Of a DNA stretch of 64,000 bases, positions 1 to 9,772 are shown piece after piece (within the stretch, counting starts at the first letter, position 1; the number at the start of each line of letters is the position of its first letter). Location of the stretch: contig JAKUDP010000011.1 of NCBI GenBank assembly GCA_022570795.1, forward strand, positions 434,001 to 498,000, in the 5' to 3' direction. A program made the position numbers and the translations under genes. A model generated the notes under the pieces. It did not search any database and had not been told where the DNA came from. It saw only the letters and a program-made list of their open reading frames with translations. This DNA comes from Sphaerulina vaccinii (lineage: Eukaryota > Ascomycota > Dothideomycetes > Mycosphaerellales > Mycosphaerellaceae).

Positions 1-1
1 G

Positions 2-1132
2 GAACTCGAGCACATCAGGACTACTCGATCTGCCATGCCTTCTGCAGTCGATACTTCAGCTGCTGGCAAGGATGACTACCGCGAGTTCGCCGCACCTTCC
101 GGCCAGCAGACATGGGAAGTTACCAAGCGTGTCTTCGCTCAGTACTGGCGCACGCCGTCATACATCTACTCCAAGATCGCACTGTGTACCGCCTCGGCCC
201 TGTTCATCGGATTCATCTTCTTCAAGGCACCAGTCACACACCAAGGACTTCAGAACCAAATGTTCTCCATCTTCATGACCTTCACCATCTTCGGCCAACT
301 CGTGCAGCAAATCATGCCACACTTCGTTACCCAACGCGCGCTGTACGAAGTCCGCGAGCGTCCATCGAAGACATACAGCTGGCAATCCTTCATGATATCG
401 AACATCGTAGTCGAACTTCCTTGGAACGCACTCATGGCAGTGATCATGTTCTTCTGCTACTACTACCCAGTAGGCCTCTACAACAACGCTGGCTCCGACC
501 TCCACGAGAGAGGCGCACTATTCTTCCTCTTCATGCTGCAATTCCTGCTCTTCACCTCGACCTTTACGAACATGGTTATCGCTGGTATGGACTCAGCTGA
601 AACAGGAGGCAACCTCGCCAACTTGGCTTTCTCACTTTGCCTTATCTTCTGTGGTGTGCTCGCCACGCCGGACTCCCTGCCAGGCTTCTGGATCTTCATG
701 TACCGCGTCTCGCCATTCACATACCTCGTTGGCGGTTTCTTGTCAACAGGACTCGCAAACACAGACGTCACCTGTGCCGATAACGAATATCTTCTGTTCA
801 ACGTCGGTCAAGGCTTCAACAACTGTGGCGATTACCTCGCGCAGTACCAACAACAAACATTCAACGCCGGCTACCTTCGAGACCCTTCAGCTACAGACCA
901 ATGCGAGTTCTGTACTTATGGCAACTCGAACACGTTCTTGGCGTCTGTCAGCATTCAGTACAGTGATCGATGGCGAAACTTCGGAATTCTGTGGGTGTTT
1001 ATCATTTTCAATGCGTTTATGGCGGTGTTCTTCTACTGGTTGGCCAGAGTGCCGAAGCAGTCGAGGAAGCAAAAGAAGGAACAGAAGGAGTTGGCGAAGA
1101 ATGAGAAATCACAACAGGAACTTCCGCAATAG
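2..1132 (+). CDS. PDR-type ABC transporter, C-terminal part (partial, runs off left edge)
   Basis: This is the second membrane domain and C-terminal tail of a pleiotropic-drug-resistance (CDR/PDR5-like) ABC exporter, a plasma-membrane pump for hydrophobic compounds. The frame is open to the first base, so the visible 376 residues are only the end of a protein that is normally about 1,400-1,500 residues. The visible part has the PDR hallmark QYWRTPSYIYSK just before the first helix, then about six hydrophobic helices, with a long extracellular loop rich in Cys before the last helix and a basic Lys/Gln-rich cytoplasmic tail. The ATG at 35 is internal. The nucleotide-binding domains lie outside the window. 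A cluster of repeat units begins about 175 bp beyond the stop. Confidence 0.95.
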   Translation, partial: ELEHIRTTRSAMPSAVDTSAAGKDDYREFAAPSGQQTWEVTKRVFAQYWRTPSYIYSKIALCTASALFIGFIFFKAPVTHQGLQNQMFSIFMTFTIFGQLVQQIMPHFVTQRALYEVRERPSKTYSWQSFMISNIVVELPWNALMAVIMFFCYYYPVGLYNNAGSDLHERGALFFLFMLQFLLFTSTFTNMVIAGMDSAETGGNLANLAFSLCLIFCGVLATPDSLPGFWIFMYRVSPFTYLVGGFLSTGLANTDVTCADNEYLLFNVGQGFNNCGDYLAQYQQQTFNAGYLRDPSATDQCEFCTYGNSNTFLASVSIQYSDRWRNFGILWVFIIFNAFMAVFFYWLARVPKQSRKQKKEQKELAKNEKSQQELPQ

Positions 1133-1306
1133 ATTGGCACGATCTACATGATGACACTTCATAGATTTGGAAAAGGAGATGTTTGTACAGTTGATACCAT
1201 AGACTCCTGATAGCCAGCATAGATGCATTTAATGCCACGTTTCGTACTTCACTGCATCCCTTTCGATCAGTTTCGATCTCTCCAGGTCAAAAGTCAGAAA
1301 CCAAAA
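1133..1306. other. 3' flank of ABC transporter gene
   Basis: Short stretch between the transporter stop and the first tRNA-like unit. I see no gene or clear motif in it. Confidence 0.4.
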
Positions 1307-1453
1307 GCAAAACAATTGCCTCTCCGGGCTCTCTCGAGGATGGTCCGGTGGATGCAGAGGAAAGGCCTCATCCAGACACGACATAGTCACCTTGTCAAGC
1401 GTTAGCGATGCCAACGACTAACTGACTGAGCCACATAGGCCAGACAACTGTTG
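1307..1453 (-). repeat. tRNA-like-headed repeat unit 1
   Basis: Member of the 17-copy unit family. Read on the minus strand it starts CTCAACAGTTGTC, has an A-box-like segment around 1425-1440, a perfect 6-bp hairpin (GTTGGC / GCTAAC with ATC loop), and the closing box ending GGCAATTGTTTTGC at 1307-1320. A TATATG-like box lies about 20-27 nt upstream (near 1474-1480). Confidence 0.75.
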
Positions 1454-1592
1454 AGATAAGCTGAACAGTGATTGTATATGGAGCCCAATCAAGACCTTAA
1501 GGAGCTCGTCAAGGAGAGTAAGGAGAGGCTACACGCACTCTGTACAACTCTCATAATTGAGGTAGACATACAAATCTCGAGAGTGACCATAT

Positions 1593-1740
1593 AACAGTCG
1601 TCCTTGGTCTAGTGGTAAACTTGTAAATCGTTAGCAACTCTGATGTTTAACCATTGTACGATGGGTGTCTCATTCAAGACCATCGTCTTGACTGCGCATC
1701 GACGTCCAAAATCATCAGTGCAAAGGGCATTTGTTCTGCT
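1593..1740 (+). repeat. tRNA-like-headed repeat unit 2
   Basis: The head TCGTCCTTGGTCTAGTGGT is at 1598-1616, followed by a GTAAATCGTTAGC version of the hairpin arm, which is imperfectly paired here. The closing box is degenerate (CATTTGTTCTGC) and lacks a T4 run. The upstream ACATACAAAT sits in the TATA-like position. This looks like a decayed copy. Confidence 0.65.
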
Positions 1741-1858
1741 TCGTTCCTTCATCTTTTGTTTGCGATGACCACTCATAGACTCATTGCCTGGCTCATATTA
1801 TGCTCCAGCTTTCACACCAAATATGAGGGTACGTATACGCTTCAACAAGTGTATGATT

Positions 1859-2024
1859 CAACAGCCTCCATTGGCGCAACGGTAGACCTCATAAGTCGGC
1901 AGTGTACTCTGTCGCTGGGCACAAAATCAGCATAGCAGTTGGTCTTGAAAGCCCAATTGGGCTACATCTCCACTCTGAATGGTCTTGTTAATCAATGAGT
2001 CTCTAAGGAGGCTGTTCTTTTGCT
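1859..2024 (+). repeat. tRNA-like-headed repeat unit 3 (diverged)
   Basis: The head is diverged (ATTGGCGCAACGGTAGACC, still a good A-box match). It is followed by ATAAGTCGGCAG and a different but paired stem (GGCAG / CTGTC). The closing box GGCTGTTCTTTTGC ends at 2024. The order and spacing of the parts match the other units. Confidence 0.55.
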
Positions 2025-2049
2025 CTGGCATGAAGGTTTTGCATTTTTG

Positions 2050-2103
2050 AGAAGCTGAAAGCTGGAAAGCTGGAAAGCTGGAAAGCTGTAAGCTGTAAGC
2101 TGT
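2050..2103. repeat. short tandem repeat (AGCTGGAAA / AGCTGTA)
   Basis: Tandem copies of AGCTGGAAA-like 9-mers pass into AGCTGTA 7-mers. It is a simple sequence repeat directly downstream of repeat unit 3. Confidence 0.8.
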
Positions 2104-2337
2104 GGACGCGCCTCGTAGTCACCGATCTCTCGCGTAATGCATAGTCATGCCATTGCTTGCATTGCTTGTGCCGATATGTGTTGCCTGCCTTGCATCTCCT
2201 AACTCTCCCTCAAAACATCTCATCGACTCTAATAAGTCGTACTCAGTGGTATCTCGAAATGCTGAACGCTCAAATTGCTCAAAGCCCTCCAACTCCTGTG
2301 TCGTTCGCATTCCCATGTTATCCTCTCGGTGTCGATC

Positions 2338-2559
2338 CTACTCCTCCAATTCATATTCCAGCGTATAGTCCTCAGCGCACTCTTTACAAACATATTTGCT
2401 TCTCCCACCACACTTGATACTCTTCAACTCGCACATATCCGCAGACCAGATCTCCACAGAGTAGCCATTGATTGATCGATTGGCGCAATATTCGATGCTG
2501 TCGTCGACCATGAAGACGTCGCAGCCGCAGTAGTAGTAGAGGAAGGAGTAAGAGCACAT
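2338..2559 (-). CDS. small cysteine-rich hypothetical protein
   Basis: A 73-residue ATG-initiated ORF with an A at -3 relative to the start. It has eight Cys, including a YYCGC start-proximal pair and a C-terminal CxxC (VCKEC), and an acidic end. The Cys spacing resembles short cytoplasmic zinc-binding-like proteins common in Dothideomycetes, but I cannot name a family. There is no signal peptide. The same frame reopens after the stop for another 65 codons (to 2119), so the 3' end could be wrong or the gene decayed. It could also be a chance ORF. Confidence 0.4.
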   Translation of the reverse strand: MCSYSFLYYYCGCDVFMVDDSIEYCANRSINGYSVEIWSADMCELKSIKCGGRSKYVCKECAEDYTLEYELEE

Positions 2560-3747
2560 TTTGTATGGTGCTAGGTTTTGGACAGCTTATGTTGTGGGTG
2601 CTCTTGGTGGTAGAGAGGCTGGAGCTGATATCTGAGCTTGCGGCTTGTGGTTGGGTGTATGTTGGTTGTAGTCCTAGCTGTCAGCAGCATCAGTAACTGG
2701 GCCTCACCTTTAATTGTACTCCCTTCTATTCCTGTTCGTTCGCCTCAGATAAGCTCACCCATTGGCACTGGCAATCTCATAGCTCCTCAGCGATCACATG
2801 AGCTTCCTTTGTCCGGACATCAGAAACCCTCGCGGGCTTGGCTCTTATCTCCACAATAGCGATGCCTAGTTGGGGAGCTCGCGATAGCGCGAGGCGTATA
2901 GCTCAGTTCTCAGCTGGGGACGAGAAGCCCATATTGGTCCTGTTTGTCGGCTTCTGGCACCGCTTTGAAGGATCATCCCGAGTCCAACCTACAACTTTCT
3001 GTTGAGGCTCTCGATACCGCCTTGCACATTCGATATTCGAAGTCCTGCTACATCATGGAGGTCTGCAGAGGCCGCGTACACAACTTGTGCTGGCCGTGCT
3101 AGGCACAGGCTGGAAAGAGGCAATGGAAGGCGTCGGCATTGCGGCCTTTAACGATCGCTTTGATTGTCGTGTTGATGGAATGCGAAGATGTCGATCTGCA
3201 GTTGTGAAGGTTTCCTGCTGCGGGGAGAACTCGGTCCTGCGACTGCCGAAGGGTTCATGCAGGGTCTGAGATGATTCGGAGCCGTGGAGGATAGGCCAGG
3301 ATGTGTGTCACAAGTTGCGATATTGCTAGCCGGCGCGAGCAAGACAGCTATACCGTATTCTAGTCGCGGTGTAGCTGCAAGCTGCAAGTATGAAGAGTCA
3401 GTGGGATAGCGAAGAGATGAGGTGATGCGGGGTGATAGAAATGCTTCGCTTTTGTAAAGTATCGTCCTCGTTTCAGCCAGTTAATCGATTGCCCGCCAGC
3501 TAAGATGCACTTCCACACGCTTCAACCAGAAGCTTTGGAGTCTGGATGCAGCGATGCCAGAGAGGTGACACAGTCTGGTCTTCCCAGCATGTCGCTTCTG
3601 ACCAGGGAACTCCTCCAGCAAAGCAAGCAGTGCCCGAAGGGCACGTCCAACGACCTTCGCTCATGCCGCTCATGCACTCACGATTGAGTGTCGTATCTTC
3701 CACCGTACGACCGACAACAAGCCCATCTGACATCTCGTTCACCATGA
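2560..3747. other. gene-free stretch
   Basis: There are only short overlapping ORFs without domain-like composition. I see no convincing gene, RNA or repeat. Confidence 0.4.
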
Positions 3748-4584
3748 TCACAACCACATCCCACCCGCAGCTGCTAGCATCCTCTTCGAGTATTCCAGAT
3801 TGGCTGCAATGCCAGGCCAACCCAATCCCTGACTCTTCATACTCCCCGCCAACTCCTTCAGTTCTCCCGCCACGACTCGATGTCGCCGCTTGCCTTCGAA
3901 TGTGCGACTGCTCGGACCATGAAAGACCTCTCTGTTGTGTATCGCCTCCAGCCACCTTACAAGATTGCCCCAGGCTACATCGCAGTCCGTGATAACTTGT
4001 AGCTTGAACCACACTTGCAGTCGACTTCGAATGATAGGCTCTGCGCGTACCCATTTGGTGTAGGCAGATGAGTCGAAATTTGGCATGTCGAAACGGAAGT
4101 GGTTTTCTTGATAATAGATTGAACTCGCTTCGTTTCGGACTTGGCGACTCACACGCAGGAGTGCTGGCTCGTAGGGTGGGTTTGGCATGCCGGGAGTGAT
4201 CTTGATCTTATCTTCTGGGTCTTCGACGAGGGCGAAGCGGTAGATGTCGTTACGAAGTTCAGCTGGGAGTTCCAGAAGTCGCGACTCGAGGTGTCGTTGT
4301 ACAGTCCCGTGTGTCGTCGGCGAGCTCATTGCATCTTCTGAAGCTGATTCGGCAGCACTGTGTTGACACTGACGGAGAGTCACGTATTTGGGAACGTGTA
4401 GCTTCGGAGCTGCGTCTTCCAGCCTCATGAGTTGAGCATATACGGCAGTGCGTTGACCTTGAGGGAAAGCCACGAGTTCGTCGCCTTGAGGGTTTGCAGC
4501 GGCGCTTGCCAGTCTTGACATGAGCCCGGAGGATGCGACAGCGTCCAAGCGCCTGTTTCTTGTGCTGGCTCTTGTGGTCGGCAT
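3748..4584 (-). CDS. 2EXR-type (F-box-like) fungal protein
   Basis: A 278-residue intronless protein. After a polar N-terminus it has the 2EXR/F-box-like signature LLELPAELRNDIYRFAL (about residues 103-119), then a second conserved block, LLRVSRQVRNEASSIYY (about 142-158), leading into ENHFRFD. These two motifs define a large fungus-specific family of unknown function. The N-terminal helix resembles an F-box, so a role as substrate adaptor is possible but unproven. The C-terminal half (WGNLVRWLE onward) aligns by eye with the proteins at 15339-16355 and 57389-57790, giving three members in this window. The ATG at 4584 is the first in frame. Confidence 0.8.
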   Translation of the reverse strand: MPTTRASTRNRRLDAVASSGLMSRLASAAANPQGDELVAFPQGQRTAVYAQLMRLEDAAPKLHVPKYVTLRQCQHSAAESASEDAMSSPTTHGTVQRHLESRLLELPAELRNDIYRFALVEDPEDKIKITPGMPNPPYEPALLRVSRQVRNEASSIYYQENHFRFDMPNFDSSAYTKWVRAEPIIRSRLQVWFKLQVITDCDVAWGNLVRWLEAIHNREVFHGPSSRTFEGKRRHRVVAGELKELAGSMKSQGLGWPGIAANLEYSKRMLAAAGGMWL

Positions 4585-5060
4585 TGTTCCGACACAAGTC
4601 GCTCAAGACCATGAAGATACATGTGCAGGTGATGGAGTGTTGAAGAAAGAGAATGCGGAAGTCTCCATGTTCGCCAAATTGGAAGTCGCGGTCGAGTGAC
4701 TTCCCAAGTCGGCTATCACCTAGCAACACATAGTGACTCAATCGGTCGCGTTTGCAGATTCCGCGAAGACTCGAGTACGGCATGTGCTGGCAAGGCTCGA
4801 AGAAAATGGTTGTTGCCGCCCTTACGCTGTCTCTGCGCCGAGCTGCGTGGATTATACCGAGGATCAGAGATACTTTGGGTGTGAAATCGACGCTCTTAAT
4901 CACTCTCCACTGCTACGGGGAAAGAATCTGCGCGATTCGGCGCCGCTTTGAGCGGCGTAGTCAGAGGTCAAAGCTGGAGAGGCGGCAACGACCATTTCCA
5001 TCAACCCTAGTGGTGCCTGCGCGGTAATGGTGTTATATGTATGCAGTGACTTCACGTCTG
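4585..5060. other. gene-free stretch upstream of the 2EXR gene
   Basis: Probable promoter and 5' leader of the minus-strand 2EXR gene. I see no further gene. A TTATATGTA box near 5033 belongs to repeat unit 4. Confidence 0.35.
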
Positions 5061-5214
5061 CAACAGTCCTCCTTTGGTTTAGCGGTTCAGCTGTAAGTCG
5101 TCAGCTTAGTTCGGTGCTGGTTCAGTAGCACTGATATGGGCTTCCAAGTGCCATGTACCGACTTGCTTTTTGTCTTTTGGTGTAGCCTCGTGCGCAACAA
5201 GCGATGGTTTTTGC
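5061..5214 (+). repeat. tRNA-like-headed repeat unit 4
   Basis: It starts CAACAGTCCTCC, has the A-box-like TTGGTTTAGCGGTTCAG, the GTAAGTCGTCAGC arm and a closing box GCGATGGTTTTTGC with T5. TTATATG lies about 28 nt upstream of the head. Confidence 0.75.
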
Positions 5215-5296
5215 CCTCATATCCTGCATCTCCACTTTTGCCTCGCCCAGACACGCATGAATGAGGGTACATGTATGGGGTATCTCAAAGGCTCTG

Positions 5297-5455
5297 CAAC
5301 AGTCGCCCTTGGTCTAGCGGTAGAGCCGTAAGTCGTCAGCTTAGTCTGATGCTGTGCTCCATGCTACCGACTGTGATCAGCCTGATACGACGATAATGTT
5401 CGTGAAGGCTGGCTCAAGGCAGAAGTGCTTACAGCCATATGTCGATTGTTTTTGC
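5297..5455 (+). repeat. tRNA-like-headed repeat unit 5
   Basis: Close match to the family consensus: CAACAGTCGCCC, TTGGTCTAGCGGTAGAGC, GTAAGTCGTCAGC, and a closing box CGATTGTTTTTGCC with T5. It lies 236 bp after unit 4 in the same orientation and ends only about 28 bp from the stop codon of the convergent thioesterase gene. Confidence 0.8.
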
Positions 5456-5482
5456 CACTGCATCGCACATTCTTTTGTTCTT

Positions 5483-7225
5483 CTATTCAGTGATACGTTC
5501 AGAGCTGCCTGCATCTGCACCACCTTGCTGGACCTTCTCCCGCACACTCATGGCTCGTCTGCGAGCATCGACATACATCATGTGCTCGGTATACGATCTT
5601 GGCAGAACCTTGATATCTTTATCTACGAGGAATGTGTAGTTGAATTGTCCTAGCAGTTGTTAGACATCACTCAGCACATTTCGGTCTATGATAGCTTCAA
5701 CTCTCACCTGTCGGCTTTGCAACACCATGTTCGACATCTCGCACTTTCGAATCGACTCGCACTTGGACACGCGTCTTAGCGTTTTCAGGACGACCCTCTG
5801 TATTCGCTTGCTGATCTGCTTGGCCTGATATAAGCGGTGGATCAGTATAGACCACAGTTGCGGTCAAGTAAAGTACGCTGCCAACTGGTACAGGATTTTG
5901 GAAAGTAGAAGGATCCAGAGACACGAAAGTTGGCCGAGTATGCGCGAAACTGGCTGCACAGCAGAATGCGATCTCGAATGTCTGCTTCAGCAAGAAGCCA
6001 CCAAATATCATGAAGTGATGTCGATTGCCTGAGTAACAGTTAGTGCCGACCACAGTTTGATGAGGAGAGGAGTATCTCCTACGGTATTGTGGCTGCATGA
6101 TAGCTGCAGTCCTGAGTTGTGTCGAGTCCATGAAATGTACATTGGCTGGCTTGCGTGCATCATCTGCAGGATCATGGTACTGGAGTTGTCGTTGCCAAAT
6201 AGCATGGATCAAATCACTTTCTTCGTCGTTGGGAGTCTGCTTGAGAAGAGATCGCTTTGCCAATTCCTTTCGTCGCTGGCCATTCTTTTCACCCTCAGCG
6301 AAAAGCCGTTTTTCTTCTTGAGTATCAGTCTTTACAGGGGCAATCTTGACAGGCTTCTTGGTTCCAGGATCTAGGCAGACCATAGTACATTGGCAGGTCA
6401 TCATGATATCTTCTGGTCTCGGCTTCTGACCTGCGGGTGGAGCTTTGGCGACCTGTAAGGTGATCTCCATGGAGCTTCGGCCTGAAGCGTATGTTACCTG
6501 AACAGACGTCAGCGACATTGCATGCTACGAATGAGTGCTCCATACTGACCTGGCCACTGTATTCCAGGTCACAGACTTCTGTAAGAGGATGCTCGATCGT
6601 GATTCGGTCGAAAGCTGCAGTCACTGTCGTCACATCGTCTCCAGTGTGCTTGTATGCAACAACACCAGCCAGAGCATCAAGATCCATGAGCATGGTACCT
6701 ATACGAAGATGTCCACTCGCGTTCATGTAGGTATCGAGAACTAGAATGCAGAGAGCAAGCATTAGCATGCTCATACATGGTATCTTGTCATTTGTACTCG
6801 GCGGACATGGCAGCGAACTCAGAAGGCAGAGACAAATGGAAGCTTGTGCTCAACTTACGCCACGGTTCTTGAGCGAGAGGCAATACCTTTCGCTATCAGC
6901 ATACATGCTACAGAGTATGGCTGACTGACGCACTACCTACAACGCTGTGATAAGAATCTGACATTCTCTTCGGGCTCAAGTCGCGATTCTTGGGCGTGTC
7001 AGGCTGGATAGCCTGCTCCTGCGCGCGCTGACCTAACTGTTGCTCTCGAAAGGCCTCAATCCATGGTTTCTGCACGCGTTCACCAGTCAAGGCGCGAAAA
7101 ACGCCGTCCGTTCGGAGTGGTATGCAGGCTGCGAACCCGCGTCTTTGGCCATGCTGGCGTAGGCATGACCCAGAAAGTGGTCTCGCTCGTAGGAACTGTC
7201 GTATCGTCGAGCCTTTCAATGCCAT
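5483..7225 (-). CDS. acyl-CoA thioesterase, two hotdog (ACOT-type) domains, ACOT9-like
   Basis: Hydrolyses acyl-CoA to free acid and CoA. The basic, Arg-rich N-terminus (RARPLSGSCLRQHGQRRGF) suggests mitochondrial import. Six exons join to 470 residues: 6941-7225, 6859-6892, 6550-6740, 6083-6497, 5708-6028, 5483-5649. Introns are 48-118 nt with GTAGGT, GTAAGT, GTCAGT, GTAGGA and GTGAGA donors. The first hotdog domain contains GHLRIGTMLMDLDALAG and a D-Y-S-Q region. The second contains NRHHFMIFGGFLLKQTFE and RPTFVSLD..F..PVPVGSVLYL, the usual ACOT9 pattern. The last exon (QFNYTFLVDK onward) completes the domain and would be missed by reading through the intron. It is divergent from the gene at 7481, with a 255-bp shared promoter region. 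Confidence 0.9.
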
Positions 7226-7480
7226 GGTGATGATGGAGTCGTGCAAGTGTGAACAGAAACGTGAGACGCGAAGTGCGAAAGCATCGGCAAAAGTCGGAGC
7301 GACAATTTCGGCAAGAACTCCTGGGACACTCACTTCCCTCCTCCTGACGACAACAACATCTTGCAAATAACAACTTGCACTCGTTCATCGCGAAATCATC
7401 ACAAGCTATTGGACTCATCGAAGTCGACTCAGCAGCATACTTGCAGCCACGGTCAGTCTGAAGAACAACATGCTCACTCA
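7226..7480. promoter_or_regulatory. bidirectional intergenic region
   Basis: 255 bp separates the divergent starts of the thioesterase gene and the acidic protein gene, so it must hold both promoters. I see no clear TATA box. Confidence 0.45.
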
Positions 7481-8980
7481 ATGGCTCTCCACAGTCTGGA
7501 CCTGGGACAACTAGGCCTGGTTTCAACCACTTCAAGTCTACAGGTCCAAGTCACCAGCAGTGTACAACTCGCTGCAGCTGAGGAGTACCGGGACTCGCTA
7601 CAGACACTAGACACCTTCCTAGGCTATGGCGGCCACCAGCTGTGGACTACGATCGCAGCTGACTTCCACATCGCCATCGAGCTGCATCTGCCGGGCGATA
7701 CATTGACACACAGACACGATCTTGCTGAAACTCTTGCACAGACGCTCTTCGACTCACAGGTACACATCTACTTTTTGTTCATGTCGGTGTCGTCTGTTAA
7801 CAGTGATCAGCTTTGGAAGCAATTGCAGCTTGAGCCTACGGCTAAAGTGATCTCGGCCAACAGGTCTTCTGAGGCCACTGTTCGAATTCAGATCAGCTTA
7901 AGTCATGCGACACCGGAGACAAGTAAACCGAGCCGGCATAAGCTCTCACAGGACGTTCCATACTATGATATCGATCCACCTCCAGGCATACGAACTTCAC
8001 AGATACATCGCGTCTCGCTGAATATGCGCTTCTTTGCTACGGACAATCACAAACGAAGGAAGACCTCGACCTCACCGTTCGTGAAGAATGGCGATGATGA
8101 CGAAATGCTGGACTCCTCTATCGACTGCATCGAGCTACGTACCATATGTGAGCCACAGGCTGTTACCAAGATCAGACGAACCAGGACCACTCCGGAGAGG
8201 ACAAAGCCTTCGGCGTCCCAGATCTCACTCCCAGACCTCCGTGCCGATATCGAACTTGCTGGCCAGGGTGACTGTATGCCAAATTTGAAGCGGTCTTGCA
8301 GCACAAGCGCGATCAACGAAAATGCGAGAGACTGTCCAAACGAAGAAATCTTGACACTCTTCGATGCAGGAATCAGATATGCCATTGCCACACCTTCCAA
8401 GCGGTCTCTGAAGAAAGTCGAAGTGCTTGGGCACGAGTCTCTCAAGCATCTGTCGAGCGTCTTCCCTGCCGTCTTTTCGCCTGGACACCTGGAGTCGGTA
8501 TCGAAGCGTACAGTCTTTCTGCCTACTGTCGGTCACGCTCTGACACAGCTGTGTGGCGCTCAGGCGAGGAGTCCTGCGTTGCGGAGCAAATTTCTGGAGC
8601 TGTCTCGCCGATGCGGCACGCAACCTGCCAGTGAGATCTCTACCGGAACACAGGATAACATATCGGCTCATCTCTGGATGTCGATGCAAGCCGGGTTATT
8701 TGAGAGTGATGCTGCGTCGAGTCTGAAAGCAATCGCGAGTGGCACTATGGATATGTCACGAGCCATGAGTGGTGCGCAGCTCGACGAAACAGAAATGGAA
8801 GGCTGTGATGATCCTGGTCTGGACGACTGTGACTACGATTTTGCTGATGAGGATCTTTTCGAGTCTGATGAGCCTCAACAATGGGATGAGATCTTGATGG
8901 AGATGTCTCCCGAGTCATCGCAGGAGTATCTTTGCAACATGGATGTGCAATGCGATATGGACGACATGCTGTTATGCTAG
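7481..8980 (+). CDS. uncharacterised acidic-tail protein
   Basis: A 499-residue ORF starting at the first ATG (the frame is open further upstream without an ATG). I do not recognise the family. Visible features are a folded-looking N-terminal region (about 1-90), a basic stretch around KRRKTS in the middle (a possible nuclear signal), Ser/Thr/Pro-rich linkers and a strongly acidic C-terminus (about 430-499, many Asp/Glu). The acidic tail with a basic patch would fit a nuclear protein, but this is inference. A 51-nt in-frame segment at 7759-7809 begins GTACAC and ends CAG. It could be an intron whose removal keeps the frame, giving 482 residues. Confidence 0.6.
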   Translation: MALHSLDLGQLGLVSTTSSLQVQVTSSVQLAAAEEYRDSLQTLDTFLGYGGHQLWTTIAADFHIAIELHLPGDTLTHRHDLAETLAQTLFDSQVHIYFLFMSVSSVNSDQLWKQLQLEPTAKVISANRSSEATVRIQISLSHATPETSKPSRHKLSQDVPYYDIDPPPGIRTSQIHRVSLNMRFFATDNHKRRKTSTSPFVKNGDDDEMLDSSIDCIELRTICEPQAVTKIRRTRTTPERTKPSASQISLPDLRADIELAGQGDCMPNLKRSCSTSAINENARDCPNEEILTLFDAGIRYAIATPSKRSLKKVEVLGHESLKHLSSVFPAVFSPGHLESVSKRTVFLPTVGHALTQLCGAQARSPALRSKFLELSRRCGTQPASEISTGTQDNISAHLWMSMQAGLFESDAASSLKAIASGTMDMSRAMSGAQLDETEMEGCDDPGLDDCDYDFADEDLFESDEPQQWDEILMEMSPESSQEYLCNMDVQCDMDDMLLC

Positions 8981-9239
8981 TGTTGACCACCGATCATGTA
9001 TGAAATCTACGCAACTTGAGCTGGGATCACTGAGTAGATTGGCAGAAGAACATACCGCGAATGACGAAACAATCGACGCATGGCTGCGACTAGCTCCCTC
9101 GCGGAAAGGCTCCCACGCACAGCATTGTCGTATCAAGCTGATCCCGTGGGCAATACAGATCACAGCATCAAAGTAGTGCGACTGTCCTGCTTGAGCTGGA
9201 ACGCAGAGTGGATGCCCCAAAGTAAAAGGAACAGAGTAT
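8981..9239. other. short gene-free stretch
   Basis: 3' flank of the preceding gene. Nothing recognisable. On the minus strand a T4 run near 9224 lies downstream of the tRNA-like sequence and could serve as its terminator. Confidence 0.35.
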
Positions 9240-9325
9240 TTGAAAGTGTTCAACGGGACTCGAACCGTGAGTGTGAAAAGTGCAAAAAGACTCAGGTCTC
9301 AACCGGCTAGACCATTCTGCAACAG
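9240..9325 (-). tRNA. tRNA-like sequence (possible tRNA or tRNA pseudogene)
   Basis: On the minus strand an A-box-like arm TGGTCTAGCCGGTTGAGACC folds as a 5-bp D-stem (GGTCT/AGACC). It is followed by a perfect 5-bp stem (TGAGT/ACTCA) closing a 17-nt loop, then a B-box GGTTCGAGTCCC. A T4 run follows within about 30 nt. The 17-nt loop would need a short intron, the T-stem is weak and the acceptor stem pairs only in part, so it may be a decayed tRNA. The identity cannot be assigned safely, because the loop holds both TTT and TTC. Confidence 0.4.
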
Positions 9326-9459
9326 GACGGTGTAGCAACTCTTGGGATGCTCGACACACTGCGTGAAGGCCACGGCACTCATTGTCCAGACAGGCCAGCA
9401 TCGCCGAATATGCCTCGTTCCAGAGATGGCTACATAGCGAGCGACATAGTCGTCTGGAC

Positions 9460-9772
9460 ATGGCTTTGGTGCGTGAGCTTCCCTCCCTGTCCCGCACTCT
9501 ATCCCGCGTCTCTGGCAAGCTTTCGACTACTAGGACACTCGGGATCCAGACAGCCTAGTACAGACAAACTGACTACACTTCGGAAAGACTTTTCTGCGAG
9601 GGACATAGCCGAATTCGCGCCCTTGCAAGTTGATGCTCTGAAGATCAAGTTGGATGACTGCGATGGCATCTTGAGCGTTCTGTTGGCCATCAGAGGGAAT
9701 ATACCCGAACAACAACGCAGAACTCTGAAAGAGGTCGTTGACCAATGCAAGAAAATGCAGACTGTGAAGTAG
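9460..9772 (+). pseudogene. possible frameshifted relic of a small protein gene
   Basis: An ATG at 9460 opens a protein-like frame (MALVRELPSLSRTLSRV...) that stops near 9558. A different frame then continues to 9772 with equally protein-like, amphipathic sequence (LTTLRKDFSARDIAEF... KEVVDQCKKMQ). A single frameshift near 9555 would join them. The style recalls N-terminal regions of fungal STAND/ankyrin proteins, but no motif proves it. Confidence 0.25.

Noticed and set aside
3500..4054. 184-codon minus-strand ORF overlapping the 2EXR gene
   Set aside because: It is out of frame with the conserved 2EXR protein and has random-looking composition.
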